Position numbers and translations under genes: made by a program. Of a stretch of 6,993 nucleotides of DNA, positions 1 through 5,790 are shown one piece after another. The stretch covers positions 1-6,993 of the forward strand of contig VBPQ01000102.1 of the NCBI GenBank assembly GCA_005877185.1. The letters run 5' to 3'. Position 1 is the first letter of the stretch; the number at the start of each line of letters is the position of its first letter. This DNA is from Nitrososphaerota archaeon (GTDB lineage Archaea; Thermoproteota; Nitrososphaeria; Nitrososphaerales; Gagatemarchaeaceae). The notes beneath the pieces were generated by a model. The model made no database searches and was not told where the DNA came from. It saw only the letters and a program-made list of their open reading frames with translations.

Positions 1-13
1 AATAGAGCAAGAG

Positions 14-19
14 AGGAGG
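14..19 (+). promoter_or_regulatory. Shine-Dalgarno sequence of the trmI gene
   Basis: AGGAGG at 14-19 complements the 3' end of archaeal 16S rRNA and lies 7 bases before the GTG at 27. It supports that start. It also suggests a gene inside an operon, unlike the genes further on that have a TATA box at leaderless distance. Confidence 0.7.
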
Positions 20-26
20 GCGAGAC

Positions 27-794
27 GTGGATGTCATCGGGGAAAACACCTTCATCCTCGTCTACAGGGACAGAAGACGGAAGTGGATAGTCAGACCTAG
101 CGAGACGCCCAGGCTCCACACGCATCTAGGAATCCTCGACTGCAAGGCGCTCGTCGGCGAGCCTTTCGGAATAAGCGCGAAGACCTCTCTCAACGACGAG
201 CTTGTGATACTCAGGCCGACGATAGAAGACATGATTCTGAAGCTCACGAGGAGGACTCAGGTGATCTACCCAAAGGACCTCGGGATGATAATAGTGAAGT
301 GCGGAATCCACTCAGGGTCTATGGTCCTCGAGTCGGGGACCGGGAGCGGGGCCACGACCGCCCTACTCGCCTACTCGGTGATGCCGAGCGGGCACGTCTT
401 CAGCTACGAGGTGAGGGAGGATTTTCAGGAGAACGCGAGGAAGAACCTAGCGAGGCTTGGACTTCTCGAGTTTGTCACGCTCAGGCTGAGCGACGCGAAG
501 GCAGGGTTCGAGGAGAAAGAGGCCGACGCCGGAATCCTCGACATAGGGGACCCGTGGGAGGCTCTTCCCAGCTTCCGCAGAAGCCTTCGGCCCTCTGGGG
601 TGATAGCCGTGATTACGCCTACGACGAATCAGGCGGAGAGGCTCGTCGAGAAGATGAAAGAAGAGAGGTTCGTTGCGGTCGAGACTGTCGAGATTCTCAT
701 GCGCCACCTTGAGGCGAGGAGCGGGATGACGAGGCCGTCGAACGCGATGGTCGGGCACACGGCCTATCTTACGTTCGGGAGAAAGACCCTCTAG
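27..794 (+). CDS. trmI: tRNA (adenine-N1)-methyltransferase, TrmI family (m1A57/58)
   Basis: This is a SAM-dependent methyltransferase expected to form N1-methyladenosine at positions 57/58 in the T-loop of cytosolic tRNAs. The 255 residues fit the family. An N-terminal domain (about 1-75) is followed by the TrmI-typical segment RTQVIYPKD (76-84), then a Rossmann methyltransferase fold with SAM motif I ESGTGSG (102-108) and the acidic strand end YEVRE (127-131). The catalytic-region motif DIGDPW (172-177) corresponds to the family's D-x-x-DPW. The C-terminal block has MRH (225-227), RP (236-237) and GHT (243-245), as in archaeal TrmI. The start is GTG at 27: a stop lies in the same frame at 3-5, no other start codon intervenes, and a GGAGG-type ribosome binding site sits at the right spacing. 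Archaeal TrmI enzymes often modify both A57 and A58; whether this one does cannot be read from sequence. It probably belongs to an operon beginning upstream of the window. Confidence 0.93.
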   Translation: MDVIGENTFILVYRDRRRKWIVRPSETPRLHTHLGILDCKALVGEPFGISAKTSLNDELVILRPTIEDMILKLTRRTQVIYPKDLGMIIVKCGIHSGSMVLESGTGSGATTALLAYSVMPSGHVFSYEVREDFQENARKNLARLGLLEFVTLRLSDAKAGFEEKEADAGILDIGDPWEALPSFRRSLRPSGVIAVITPTTNQAERLVEKMKEERFVAVETVEILMRHLEARSGMTRPSNAMVGHTAYLTFGRKTL

Positions 795-800
795 CATAGG

Positions 801-817
801 CGAAAAGAGTTTTAAGA
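801..817 (+). promoter_or_regulatory. BRE/TATA promoter of the 841-1464 membrane protein gene
   Basis: An A-rich BRE-like stretch (CGAAAAG, 801-807) precedes the TATA-like TTTTAAG (810-816), whose centre lies about 28 bases before the ATG at 841. Archaeal transcription starts about 25-27 bases after the TATA centre, so the mRNA would start at or just before the ATG. No Shine-Dalgarno sequence lies before the ATG, which agrees with a leaderless transcript. Confidence 0.6.
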
Positions 818-840
818 GATTCTCCGACCGCAGCAAATCG

Positions 841-1464
841 ATGAACCGCAAGGAGATGTACGAGGACGTCTCGTCCCTCCTTCTCCTGATTCCATTCTTC
901 GCCGCCGCGCTCTACGCGCTCTACCTGTGGGCCGTGGAGGGCTTCTCGTTCTACCTCCCAGAGCAGGTTTACTTGGGGGTGACGAGGAACCCAGGCGTCT
1001 TCCTGCTGGGAATCCTCGCCATCATACTCAGCACGGTCATGGAGGTCTCGAGCGAGGAGAGGGCTCGGAGAAGCGAGCGTGTCCTCCTGCTCAGCAAGCG
1101 ACTACAGAAGCTCGCGGCGGCGAGCTTCGTGCTCGCTATAATCACCGCCTGGTACGCGAACGGTTTCTCCGCCGACCTGAGCGGAACGGGAGCAGACCTC
1201 TTCGCCGGGAGGTACACGATTGTTTTCCCGGCGCTGCTGGTCCTCCTCAGCTTTCTCATCGTGACACCCATCAACCTCAGGAGTCTAGCTCAAGTGAAGA
1301 CCGTCGCGATCATCCTCCTTCTCGCCGTCCCCGTCGTGATTGACGAGGTGGGAAAGAGAAACGCACCCCTCGGCCTCGGTGGCTCCCTCCTCTTGACGAT
1401 TCTGGCAGCCGCGATGCTGAGCTGGGAGGGTAAGAAGAAGCCGGGGTTCTCACCGGCCCAATAG
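841..1464 (+). CDS. Hypothetical six-helix integral membrane protein
   Basis: I do not recognise the family. The 207-residue protein has six likely membrane segments, at roughly 11-31, 51-67, 91-108, 125-143, 153-168 and 177-194. Between helices 2 and 3 is a strongly charged loop (about 69-90, rich in Glu and Arg: SSEERARRSERV), probably cytoplasmic by the positive-inside rule. A Lys-rich tail (GKKK, 197-200) would then also be cytoplasmic, consistent with an even number of helices and a cytoplasmic N-terminus (MNRKE). There is no cysteine and no obvious catalytic or ligand motif, so an enzymatic role cannot be proposed. The start is ATG at 841, supported by a TATA box 28 bases upstream. Its last 15 bases overlap the convergent uracil-DNA glycosylase gene. 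Residue composition and codon use look like its neighbours, so it is very likely a real gene. Confidence 0.8.
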   Translation: MNRKEMYEDVSSLLLLIPFFAAALYALYLWAVEGFSFYLPEQVYLGVTRNPGVFLLGILAIILSTVMEVSSEERARRSERVLLLSKRLQKLAAASFVLAIITAWYANGFSADLSGTGADLFAGRYTIVFPALLVLLSFLIVTPINLRSLAQVKTVAIILLLAVPVVIDEVGKRNAPLGLGGSLLLTILAAAMLSWEGKKKPGFSPAQ

Positions 1465-2004
1465 CTTCTTGAGTTCACGAAAATCCCCAGAGACAGCCGA
1501 CTCGAGCGACCTGTTGTAGATCATCGAGGCGGGATGGTAAGTGGGAAGGTATCTCCTCCCTCCGCTCTCGACCACGATCCCGCGGGCCGTGGAGATCTCG
1601 CTCGACGGGAAGAAACGCTTGAGGGCGGTGACGCCGAGGAGGACGACAAGCGAGGGGTTCAGCGCCTCAATCTCTCGGCGAAGATACTCGTGGCAGCTCT
1701 CGGCCTCGTCCCTTCTCGGGCGTCTGTTGCCCGGCGGCCTGCACTTCACGATGTTGGTGATGAACACCTCGTCCCTCGAGAGTCCCGCCAGCCTCAGGAG
1801 CTCTTCGAGCCTCTTCCCCGCTACGCCGACGAAAGGTCTCCCAGACTCGTCTTCTTTCCCCCCGGGTGCCTCCCCCACAAGCATGACTCCGGACCTCCCG
1901 GAGCCTTCACCGGGGACAGCCTTCTTTCTGCTCCTGCAGAGGTCGCACTTCTCGCAGGTTCTGACCTCCTTCGCCACTTCGCCTAGGAGATACTCCGAGC
2001 CCAT
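1450..2004 (-). CDS. Type-4 (Fe-S) uracil-DNA glycosylase
   Basis: This enzyme excises uracil, formed by cytosine deamination, from DNA as the first step of base-excision repair. At 184 residues it has the compact size of family-4 UDGs of thermophiles and archaea. Likely 4Fe-4S ligands are C17 and C20 near the N-terminus (CEKC) plus C88 and C104; C23 is an additional cysteine. Motif A is GEAPG (45-49), followed by the family's RPFVG (56-60). The segment ITNIVKCRPPGN (82-93) is the typical core with its cluster cysteine. The C-terminal catalytic-loop motif is HPAS (157-160). Motifs, order and spacing match family 4 rather than family 5, which is usually longer. The ATG at 2004 is about 30 bases from a TATA box. 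It is convergent with the upstream-coordinate membrane protein gene and divergent from the exchanger gene. Confidence 0.93.
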   Translation of the reverse strand: MGSEYLLGEVAKEVRTCEKCDLCRSRKKAVPGEGSGRSGVMLVGEAPGGKEDESGRPFVGVAGKRLEELLRLAGLSRDEVFITNIVKCRPPGNRRPRRDEAESCHEYLRREIEALNPSLVVLLGVTALKRFFPSSEISTARGIVVESGGRRYLPTYHPASMIYNRSLESAVSGDFRELKKLLGR

Positions 2005-2030
2005 GAATGCGTTGAGACCATCTGCGAGCG

Positions 2031-2036
2031 TTATAT
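2031..2036. promoter_or_regulatory. TATA-like box shared by divergent UDG and exchanger genes
   Basis: TTATAT (ATATAA on the minus strand) is the only AT-rich element in the 68-base gap between the two divergent genes. Its centre lies about 30 bases before the UDG ATG on the minus strand and about 26 bases before the ATG triplets at 2059/2062 on the plus strand, so one box could serve both directions. The BRE is not convincing on either side. Confidence 0.5.
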
Positions 2037-2072
2037 GTCTGACTTGGGACGGTCGCGCATGATGGCTGAGGG

Positions 2073-3311
2073 GTGGGATTGAAGAGGCGCGAGCGTGTCT
2101 CGATTACTCTGGCCCTACTGACGCTCCTGCCGTTTGTCGCGACGGTGGTCTTCGGGCTCGGCAGGGATTCCGCTCTCGTCGTCGTGGTTGTCGCGGGCCT
2201 CGGGATGGCGGCGGCGAGCTTCGAGCTGGCTTGGGGGACCGAGTCGCTGCAGTTCGTCGTTTCTCAGGTACTCGCACTCGCGGTTCTAGCTACACTACAA
2301 GTCTTGCCGGAATACTCTGTTGATGCCGCTTTGGCTTACAACGGCGCCTCTGACCCGACTCAGCTACACTTCGCGACCGCGAGCATGACGGGCGCAAACC
2401 GACTCCTCCTCGGGGCGGGATGGCCAGTCGTCTTCTTCGTCTCCTACCTCGCCTCCAGGGGTGAGAACCCGAGAGCGGGGAGGTATCTCCAGCTCGAAAA
2501 GGCGCAGGCGCTCGAAGTTCTCTTCCTGGGAATATCGACGCTCTACTCCTTCTTGATAGTCGCGAAGGGAACGCTCGACGTACTGGATGCCGCCGCCCTG
2601 ATATTCGTCTTCGCCTCGTACGTCTATCTCGCGGCAAGAATCCCGCCGCTCGAGAAGGAGCGGCTCGAGGAGATGGGCGGGGTCGCGCTCGCCGTCGGGA
2701 GAATGCGACGGAGTCGGAGGTACGGCGTGACCCTCTCGCTCGTCGCGTTGGGCGGGTTGGTGACCATCCTCGGGGCCCAGCCCTTCGTTGGCGGTCTGAT
2801 TGAGATAGGGGGAGCCCTGGGGGTCAGCCAGTACCTCTTGATTCAGTGGCTCGCACCCTTCCTCACCGAGTTCCCCGAAACCGTAACTGTCCTCTACTGG
2901 GCCGCGAGGTCGAACCGTGGTTCCCTCGCGATGGGAAACCTGATTTCGTCGAAGCTCAACCAGTGGACTCTGCTCGTTGGAACAATTCCGATCGTATACA
3001 ACGTCGCGCTTGCCCGATTCCAGAGCATCGCACTGACCCAGCTTCAGGCCAGCGAACTCTTCCTGACCGCGTCGCAGTCGATCTACGGGGTGGTCTGCCT
3101 TCTCGACCTCCAGCTCTCCTCGAGAGAAGCCCTCTCGCTCATCGCGCTCTTCCTCCTGCAGTTCTTCATCCCCCCTCTCCGCCTGGAGGTTTCGGCAGCC
3201 TACCTCTTCCTCGCCGCTGTCGAGCTCCTCCTGACGCGAGGCAGAATCGTGATCTTCCGGCAGGTTGGAGAGATCCTCCGCGAATACGTTCATAAGCGCC
3301 CGCAAGAGTGA
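2073..3311 (+). CDS. Na+/Ca2+-exchanger-superfamily (CaCA-like) membrane antiporter
   Basis: This is a probable cation antiporter of the cytoplasmic membrane with two inverted alpha-repeats, as in the sodium/calcium exchanger superfamily. The 412-residue protein has roughly ten hydrophobic segments. Alpha-1 has LPEYSVDA (78-85) followed by SMTGANRLLLG (104-114). Alpha-2 has FLTEFPETVTV (263-273) followed by GNLISSKLNQ (288-297). The acidic P-E residues (E80, E269) and the Asn-containing GAN/KLN motifs correspond to the ion-binding P-E and GSN motifs of the family. A charged loop at about 189-216 links the halves. The ion specificity (Ca2+, Na+, H+ or another cation) cannot be assigned. The start is uncertain: GTG at 2073 follows GAGGG, and TTG at 2079 is an alternative two codons later. 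An eight-codon ATG reading frame (2059-2082) overlaps the start in another frame. The gene ends 7 bases before the preferred prolyl-tRNA synthetase start. Confidence 0.85.
   Translation: MGLKRRERVSITLALLTLLPFVATVVFGLGRDSALVVVVVAGLGMAAASFELAWGTESLQFVVSQVLALAVLATLQVLPEYSVDAALAYNGASDPTQLHFATASMTGANRLLLGAGWPVVFFVSYLASRGENPRAGRYLQLEKAQALEVLFLGISTLYSFLIVAKGTLDVLDAAALIFVFASYVYLAARIPPLEKERLEEMGGVALAVGRMRRSRRYGVTLSLVALGGLVTILGAQPFVGGLIEIGGALGVSQYLLIQWLAPFLTEFPETVTVLYWAARSNRGSLAMGNLISSKLNQWTLLVGTIPIVYNVALARFQSIALTQLQASELFLTASQSIYGVVCLLDLQLSSREALSLIALFLLQFFIPPLRLEVSAAYLFLAAVELLLTRGRIVIFRQVGEILREYVHKRPQE
3289..3296 (+). promoter_or_regulatory. Possible TATA element for proS inside the exchanger 3' end
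   Basis: TTCATAAG is AT-rich in a GC-rich context. Its centre is about 26 bases before the GTG at 3319, the spacing seen at the other putative promoters here. It lies within the last codons of the exchanger gene. This is a weak match, suggesting that proS may have its own start in addition to readthrough. Confidence 0.3.
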
Positions 3312-3318
3312 ACTAGAG

Positions 3319-4761
3319 GTGGCCGAGGCCAGACAAGAAGGGATCACGGTCAGAAAGTCGGAGAACTTCGACGAGTGGTACACCCAGGTGATCCTGAAGT
3401 CTGAGCTCGCAGACTACAGCCCCGTCTCCGGGTGCATCGTCTTCCGCCCCTCGGGGTACGCGATCTGGGAGGCAATCCAGCGGGAGACAGACAAGGAATT
3501 CAAGAAGATCGGAATCCAGAACACATACTTCCCAATCTTCATCCCCGAAAGGCTGCTGAAGAAGGAGCAGGAGCACGTGCAGGGATTCTCCCCCGAAGTC
3601 GCCTGGGTCACCCACGCCGGCGACTCGAAACTCGAGGAGAGGCTGGCGATAAGGCCCACCTCGGAGACGCTGATGTACGAGGTCATATCGAGATGGGTTA
3701 GGTCGTGGAGGGATTTGCCGCTGAGGCTTAATCAGTGGAACAACGTGGTCAGATGGGAGTTCAGGCACCCCACCCCGCTCCTCCGCTCGCGGGAGTTTCT
3801 CTGGAACGAGGGGCACACCGTCTTCGCGACAGAGGCGGAGGCGATGGCGGAGAGGGACGAGATACTCAGGATCTACAAGACGATCACGGAGGAGTACCTC
3901 GCACTTCCGGGGCTCGTAGGGAAGAAGACAGACGCGGAGAAATTCCCGGGGGCGACTGCGAGCTACAGCATAGAGCACCTGATGCCCGACGGGAAGGCCA
4001 TCCAGGGGCCCGACTTCCACTCCGACGGCCAGAACTTCGCGAGGGCCTTCGAGATCACGTTCGTCGACAGGAAGGGAGAGAAGCAGTTCGCGTGGCAGAA
4101 TACGTGGGCGATCTCGACACGTGAAATCGGTGTCATGCTCGCGACACACAGTGACGACAAGGGACTCATCGTTCCTCCGCGAGTGGCTCTCTTTCAGGTC
4201 GTGATCGTGCCGATATTCGACGAGGGGTCGAGAGAGAGAGTCCTGAAGCAGGCAGAGAAGCTCCGAGCCCTTCTCGAGAAGACGACCTCTGTTAAGCTCG
4301 ACGACAGAGACCATCTTACACCGGGGAGGAAGTTCAATGAGTGGGAGTTGAAGGGCGTTCCCCTCCGGGTCGAGATTGGGCCGAGGGACCTGGTGAAGAG
4401 GCAGGTGGTCCTGGCGAGGAGAGACAACGGGAAGAAGCGGCAGGTGAAGATGGCGAACGCGGCGAGAGAGGTGACGAGAGAGCTGAAGGAGATACAGGAG
4501 GAGCTCTACCATCGGGCGCTGTCCTTCCTGAAAGAACACACCCACACCGCGGAAACCTACGACCAGCTCAAGAGTTCGATCAAGAATGGAGGGATAGTCC
4601 GCGCCCCCTGGTGTCTCTCTCCGGATTGCGAGGCGAAGGTGAAGGAGGAGACGGGGGCGAAGATAATCAACCTCCCGATGGACCAAAGAGAGACTAAGTC
4701 CCGCTGCATCTATTGCGGGAAGGAAGCCGGGGTCATCGCGAACTTCGCGAAGTCGTACTAG
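3319..4761 (+). CDS. proS: Prolyl-tRNA synthetase, archaeal/eukaryotic type
   Basis: This class II aminoacyl-tRNA synthetase charges tRNA-Pro with proline using ATP in the cytoplasm. Numbered from GTG 3319 (480 residues), it begins with the family's ENFDEWY (15-21). It then has the ATP/proline-site RPTSE (112-116), class II motif 2 with NQWNNVVRWEFR (138-149), the substrate loop GPDFHSDGQNFARAF, and motif 3 region THSDDKG (276-282). An anticodon-binding domain follows. A C-terminal domain carries C432, C437, C463 and C466, a probable zinc site, and the protein ends in the conserved terminal Tyr. There is no bacterial-type editing insertion. The frame is open back to a TTG at 3265 (498 residues). 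I prefer 3319 because it gives the usual archaeal length of about 480 and avoids a 47-base overlap with the exchanger. No good Shine-Dalgarno sequence supports either start. All core motifs are intact. Confidence 0.95.
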   Translation: MAEARQEGITVRKSENFDEWYTQVILKSELADYSPVSGCIVFRPSGYAIWEAIQRETDKEFKKIGIQNTYFPIFIPERLLKKEQEHVQGFSPEVAWVTHAGDSKLEERLAIRPTSETLMYEVISRWVRSWRDLPLRLNQWNNVVRWEFRHPTPLLRSREFLWNEGHTVFATEAEAMAERDEILRIYKTITEEYLALPGLVGKKTDAEKFPGATASYSIEHLMPDGKAIQGPDFHSDGQNFARAFEITFVDRKGEKQFAWQNTWAISTREIGVMLATHSDDKGLIVPPRVALFQVVIVPIFDEGSRERVLKQAEKLRALLEKTTSVKLDDRDHLTPGRKFNEWELKGVPLRVEIGPRDLVKRQVVLARRDNGKKRQVKMANAAREVTRELKEIQEELYHRALSFLKEHTHTAETYDQLKSSIKNGGIVRAPWCLSPDCEAKVKEETGAKIINLPMDQRETKSRCIYCGKEAGVIANFAKSY

Positions 4762-4775
4762 CACCAAAGGCTTTT

Positions 4776-4790
4776 CTCCGTTTCCCGGAG
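4776..4790. other. Short inverted repeat after proS, possible weak terminator
   Basis: CTCCG (4776-4780) and CGGAG (4786-4790) form a 5-base stem around a TTTCC loop, just after a CTTTTC run (4771-4776). Archaeal termination relies mainly on T-rich stretches, so the region could end proS transcripts. The stem is short and may be chance. No convincing TATA box for the following kinase gene is present in the 55-base gap. Confidence 0.25.
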
Positions 4791-4816
4791 CCCCTTCACG
4801 AGCGGGTTGGGTTGAG

Positions 4817-5407
4817 TTGGGGACAGATCACCTTCTGACCGTCTTGGGCGCAATCAACTGGGACACAAGCATCTTCGAGGACAGGTTCGCGAAGCAGGGA
4901 GAGGAGGTCCCTGTGAACCGCGTCGAGGAGTTCTCGGGAGGGAAGGGCGCAAACGTCGGGGTCGCGGCAGCGAGGATACTCGGCAAGCAGCGGGTGGCCT
5001 TCGTCGGAGCACTCGGCAACGATGATGTCTCAAGGAAACAACTCGGCGAGCTGAGGAGAGAGGGAGTGGTAACCGAGGGGGTTGTGAAGCTGAAGGGATG
5101 CCAGTCTGGACGGGCCTATATCGTCGTTGACGGAGCAGGGAAGAAGACGATTCACACGCACTTCGGGGCGAACGAGAGGATGACAATGAGGCATCTGAAG
5201 AGGCCGAGGGTCCTCCGTGCAATTGAAGACACTCAGATGATCGTGGTGATGGATGCGCCGACGGAGGTGGGGAGGAGGGCAGTCGAGCTGGCGAAGGGGA
5301 GAGGCAAGACGGTGGTCTACAGCCCTGCGGTCAGAACCCGGGAGGGTCTGCCCAGCGTCGAGCCGATCTTACGGGAGACCCACTATCTCGTCGTGGACCA
5401 GAGCTGA
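4817..5407 (+). CDS. PfkB/ribokinase-family kinase, N-terminal half (split gene)
   Basis: These 196 residues are the first half of a ribokinase-type sugar or nucleoside kinase. The N-terminal strand TVLGAINWD (8-16) is followed by the substrate-binding signature SGGKGANVGVAAARILG (39-55), typical of ribokinase-like proteins, then FVGALGNDD (62-70) and the lid/substrate region through about 115. The chain stops at 5405-5407, right after HYLVVDQS, where ribokinases normally carry the Mg/phosphate-binding N-x-x-E motif. It therefore lacks the ATP-binding half and the catalytic GAGD loop and cannot be a complete kinase alone. The missing half follows at once in another frame. The start is TTG at 4817, the only start codon in frame before the first conserved strand apart from TTG 4844; neither has a clear ribosome binding site or TATA box. 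Probably a frameshifted gene, or less likely a two-polypeptide enzyme. Confidence 0.75.
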   Translation: MGTDHLLTVLGAINWDTSIFEDRFAKQGEEVPVNRVEEFSGGKGANVGVAAARILGKQRVAFVGALGNDDVSRKQLGELRREGVVTEGVVKLKGCQSGRAYIVVDGAGKKTIHTHFGANERMTMRHLKRPRVLRAIEDTQMIVVMDAPTEVGRRAVELAKGRGKTVVYSPAVRTREGLPSVEPILRETHYLVVDQS

Positions 5408-5410
5408 TGC
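5396..5410 (+). pseudogene. Frameshift junction within the split PfkB kinase
   Basis: The upstream frame runs GAC CAG AGC TGA and the downstream frame reads CCA GAG CTG ATG across the same bases, a -1 relation. A lost base, or a lost four-base GAGC copy (an ancestral CAG AGC GAG CTG collapsing to CAGAGCTG), would join the frames and restore a Glu where the family N-x-x-E motif is expected. No slippery heptamer is visible, so programmed -1 frameshifting is not supported. A sequencing error cannot be excluded from this window. Confidence 0.55.
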
Positions 5411-5790
5411 GCATTGTCACGACAACCCACCCGTACCTGACCCTCGTGGCCACGCTCGGGGAGCGGGGATGCGCCGTCACCGGGGAGGGGGTGATGACGC
5501 TGGTAGAGGGAGTCGACGTAACCTCTCTGGGAAAGAAGGTCGTGAACACGACCGGATGCGGCGACGCCTTCCTGGGGGTCTTCGCAAGCTATCTCCTGCT
5601 TGATTTCCCGATCCTTGAGGCTGCGAAGCGGGCCAACCTCGCGGGCGCGCTGAAGGCGACGAGGTACGAAACGAGGGGGAGTCCCTCTAAGGCAGAGCTG
5701 GAGAAGGAGTTCGAGACGCTCGAGAAGGTCACACAGAGGCGACCGGTGCCGCGAGTGAGTACAGGCGTCTGGCCTGTTCGTCGACGCTGA
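5407..5790 (+). CDS. PfkB/ribokinase-family kinase, C-terminal half (split gene)
   Basis: This 127-residue piece carries the second half of the kinase begun at 4817. TLGERGC (16-22) corresponds to the conserved TLG-x-x-G strand. NTTGCGDAF (48-56) is the PfkB signature 2 that holds the catalytic Asp and anion hole, usually DTTGAGDAF, so Asn replaces the first Asp and Cys replaces Ala; the catalytic D54 remains. The ATP-site helix and RGSPSK (90-95) near the normal family C-terminus follow. About 20 residues after position 106 are Arg/Pro-rich and look like nonconserved readthrough; their DNA is also the 3' end of the convergent kinase gene. The ATG at 5407 overlaps the previous stop as TGATG, allowing translational coupling, but no Shine-Dalgarno sequence is seen. 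The two halves total about 300 conserved residues, a normal kinase length. Confidence 0.72.
   Translation: MRIVTTTHPYLTLVATLGERGCAVTGEGVMTLVEGVDVTSLGKKVVNTTGCGDAFLGVFASYLLLDFPILEAAKRANLAGALKATRYETRGSPSKAELEKEFETLEKVTQRRPVPRVSTGVWPVRRR

Noticed and set aside
447..851. A 134-residue minus-strand frame over the trmI 3' end and the next promoter
   Set aside because: It is antisense to conserved TrmI motifs and has no domain or ribosome binding site.
1541..2062. A 173-residue plus-strand frame opposite the UDG gene
   Set aside because: It is Ser/Pro/Arg-rich and antisense to conserved Fe-S UDG motifs.
2364..3383. A 339-residue open frame on the minus strand opposite the exchanger
   Set aside because: Its very high Glu/Arg content mirrors the hydrophobic codons of the membrane protein on the other strand; no recognisable motif.
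3313..4767. A 484-residue open frame on the minus strand opposite prolyl-tRNA synthetase
   Set aside because: It lies opposite a fully conserved gene, has Arg/Leu/Pro-rich composition and no domain; long antisense frames are expected in GC-rich DNA.
4762..4816. A promoter or riboswitch in the gap between proS and the split kinase
   Set aside because: No TATA box at the usual spacing and no extended structure beyond a 5-base stem.
5380..5410. Programmed -1 frameshift joining the kinase halves
   Set aside because: No slippery heptamer or strong downstream structure is visible before the TGA; deletion, sequencing error or stop/start coupling fit better.
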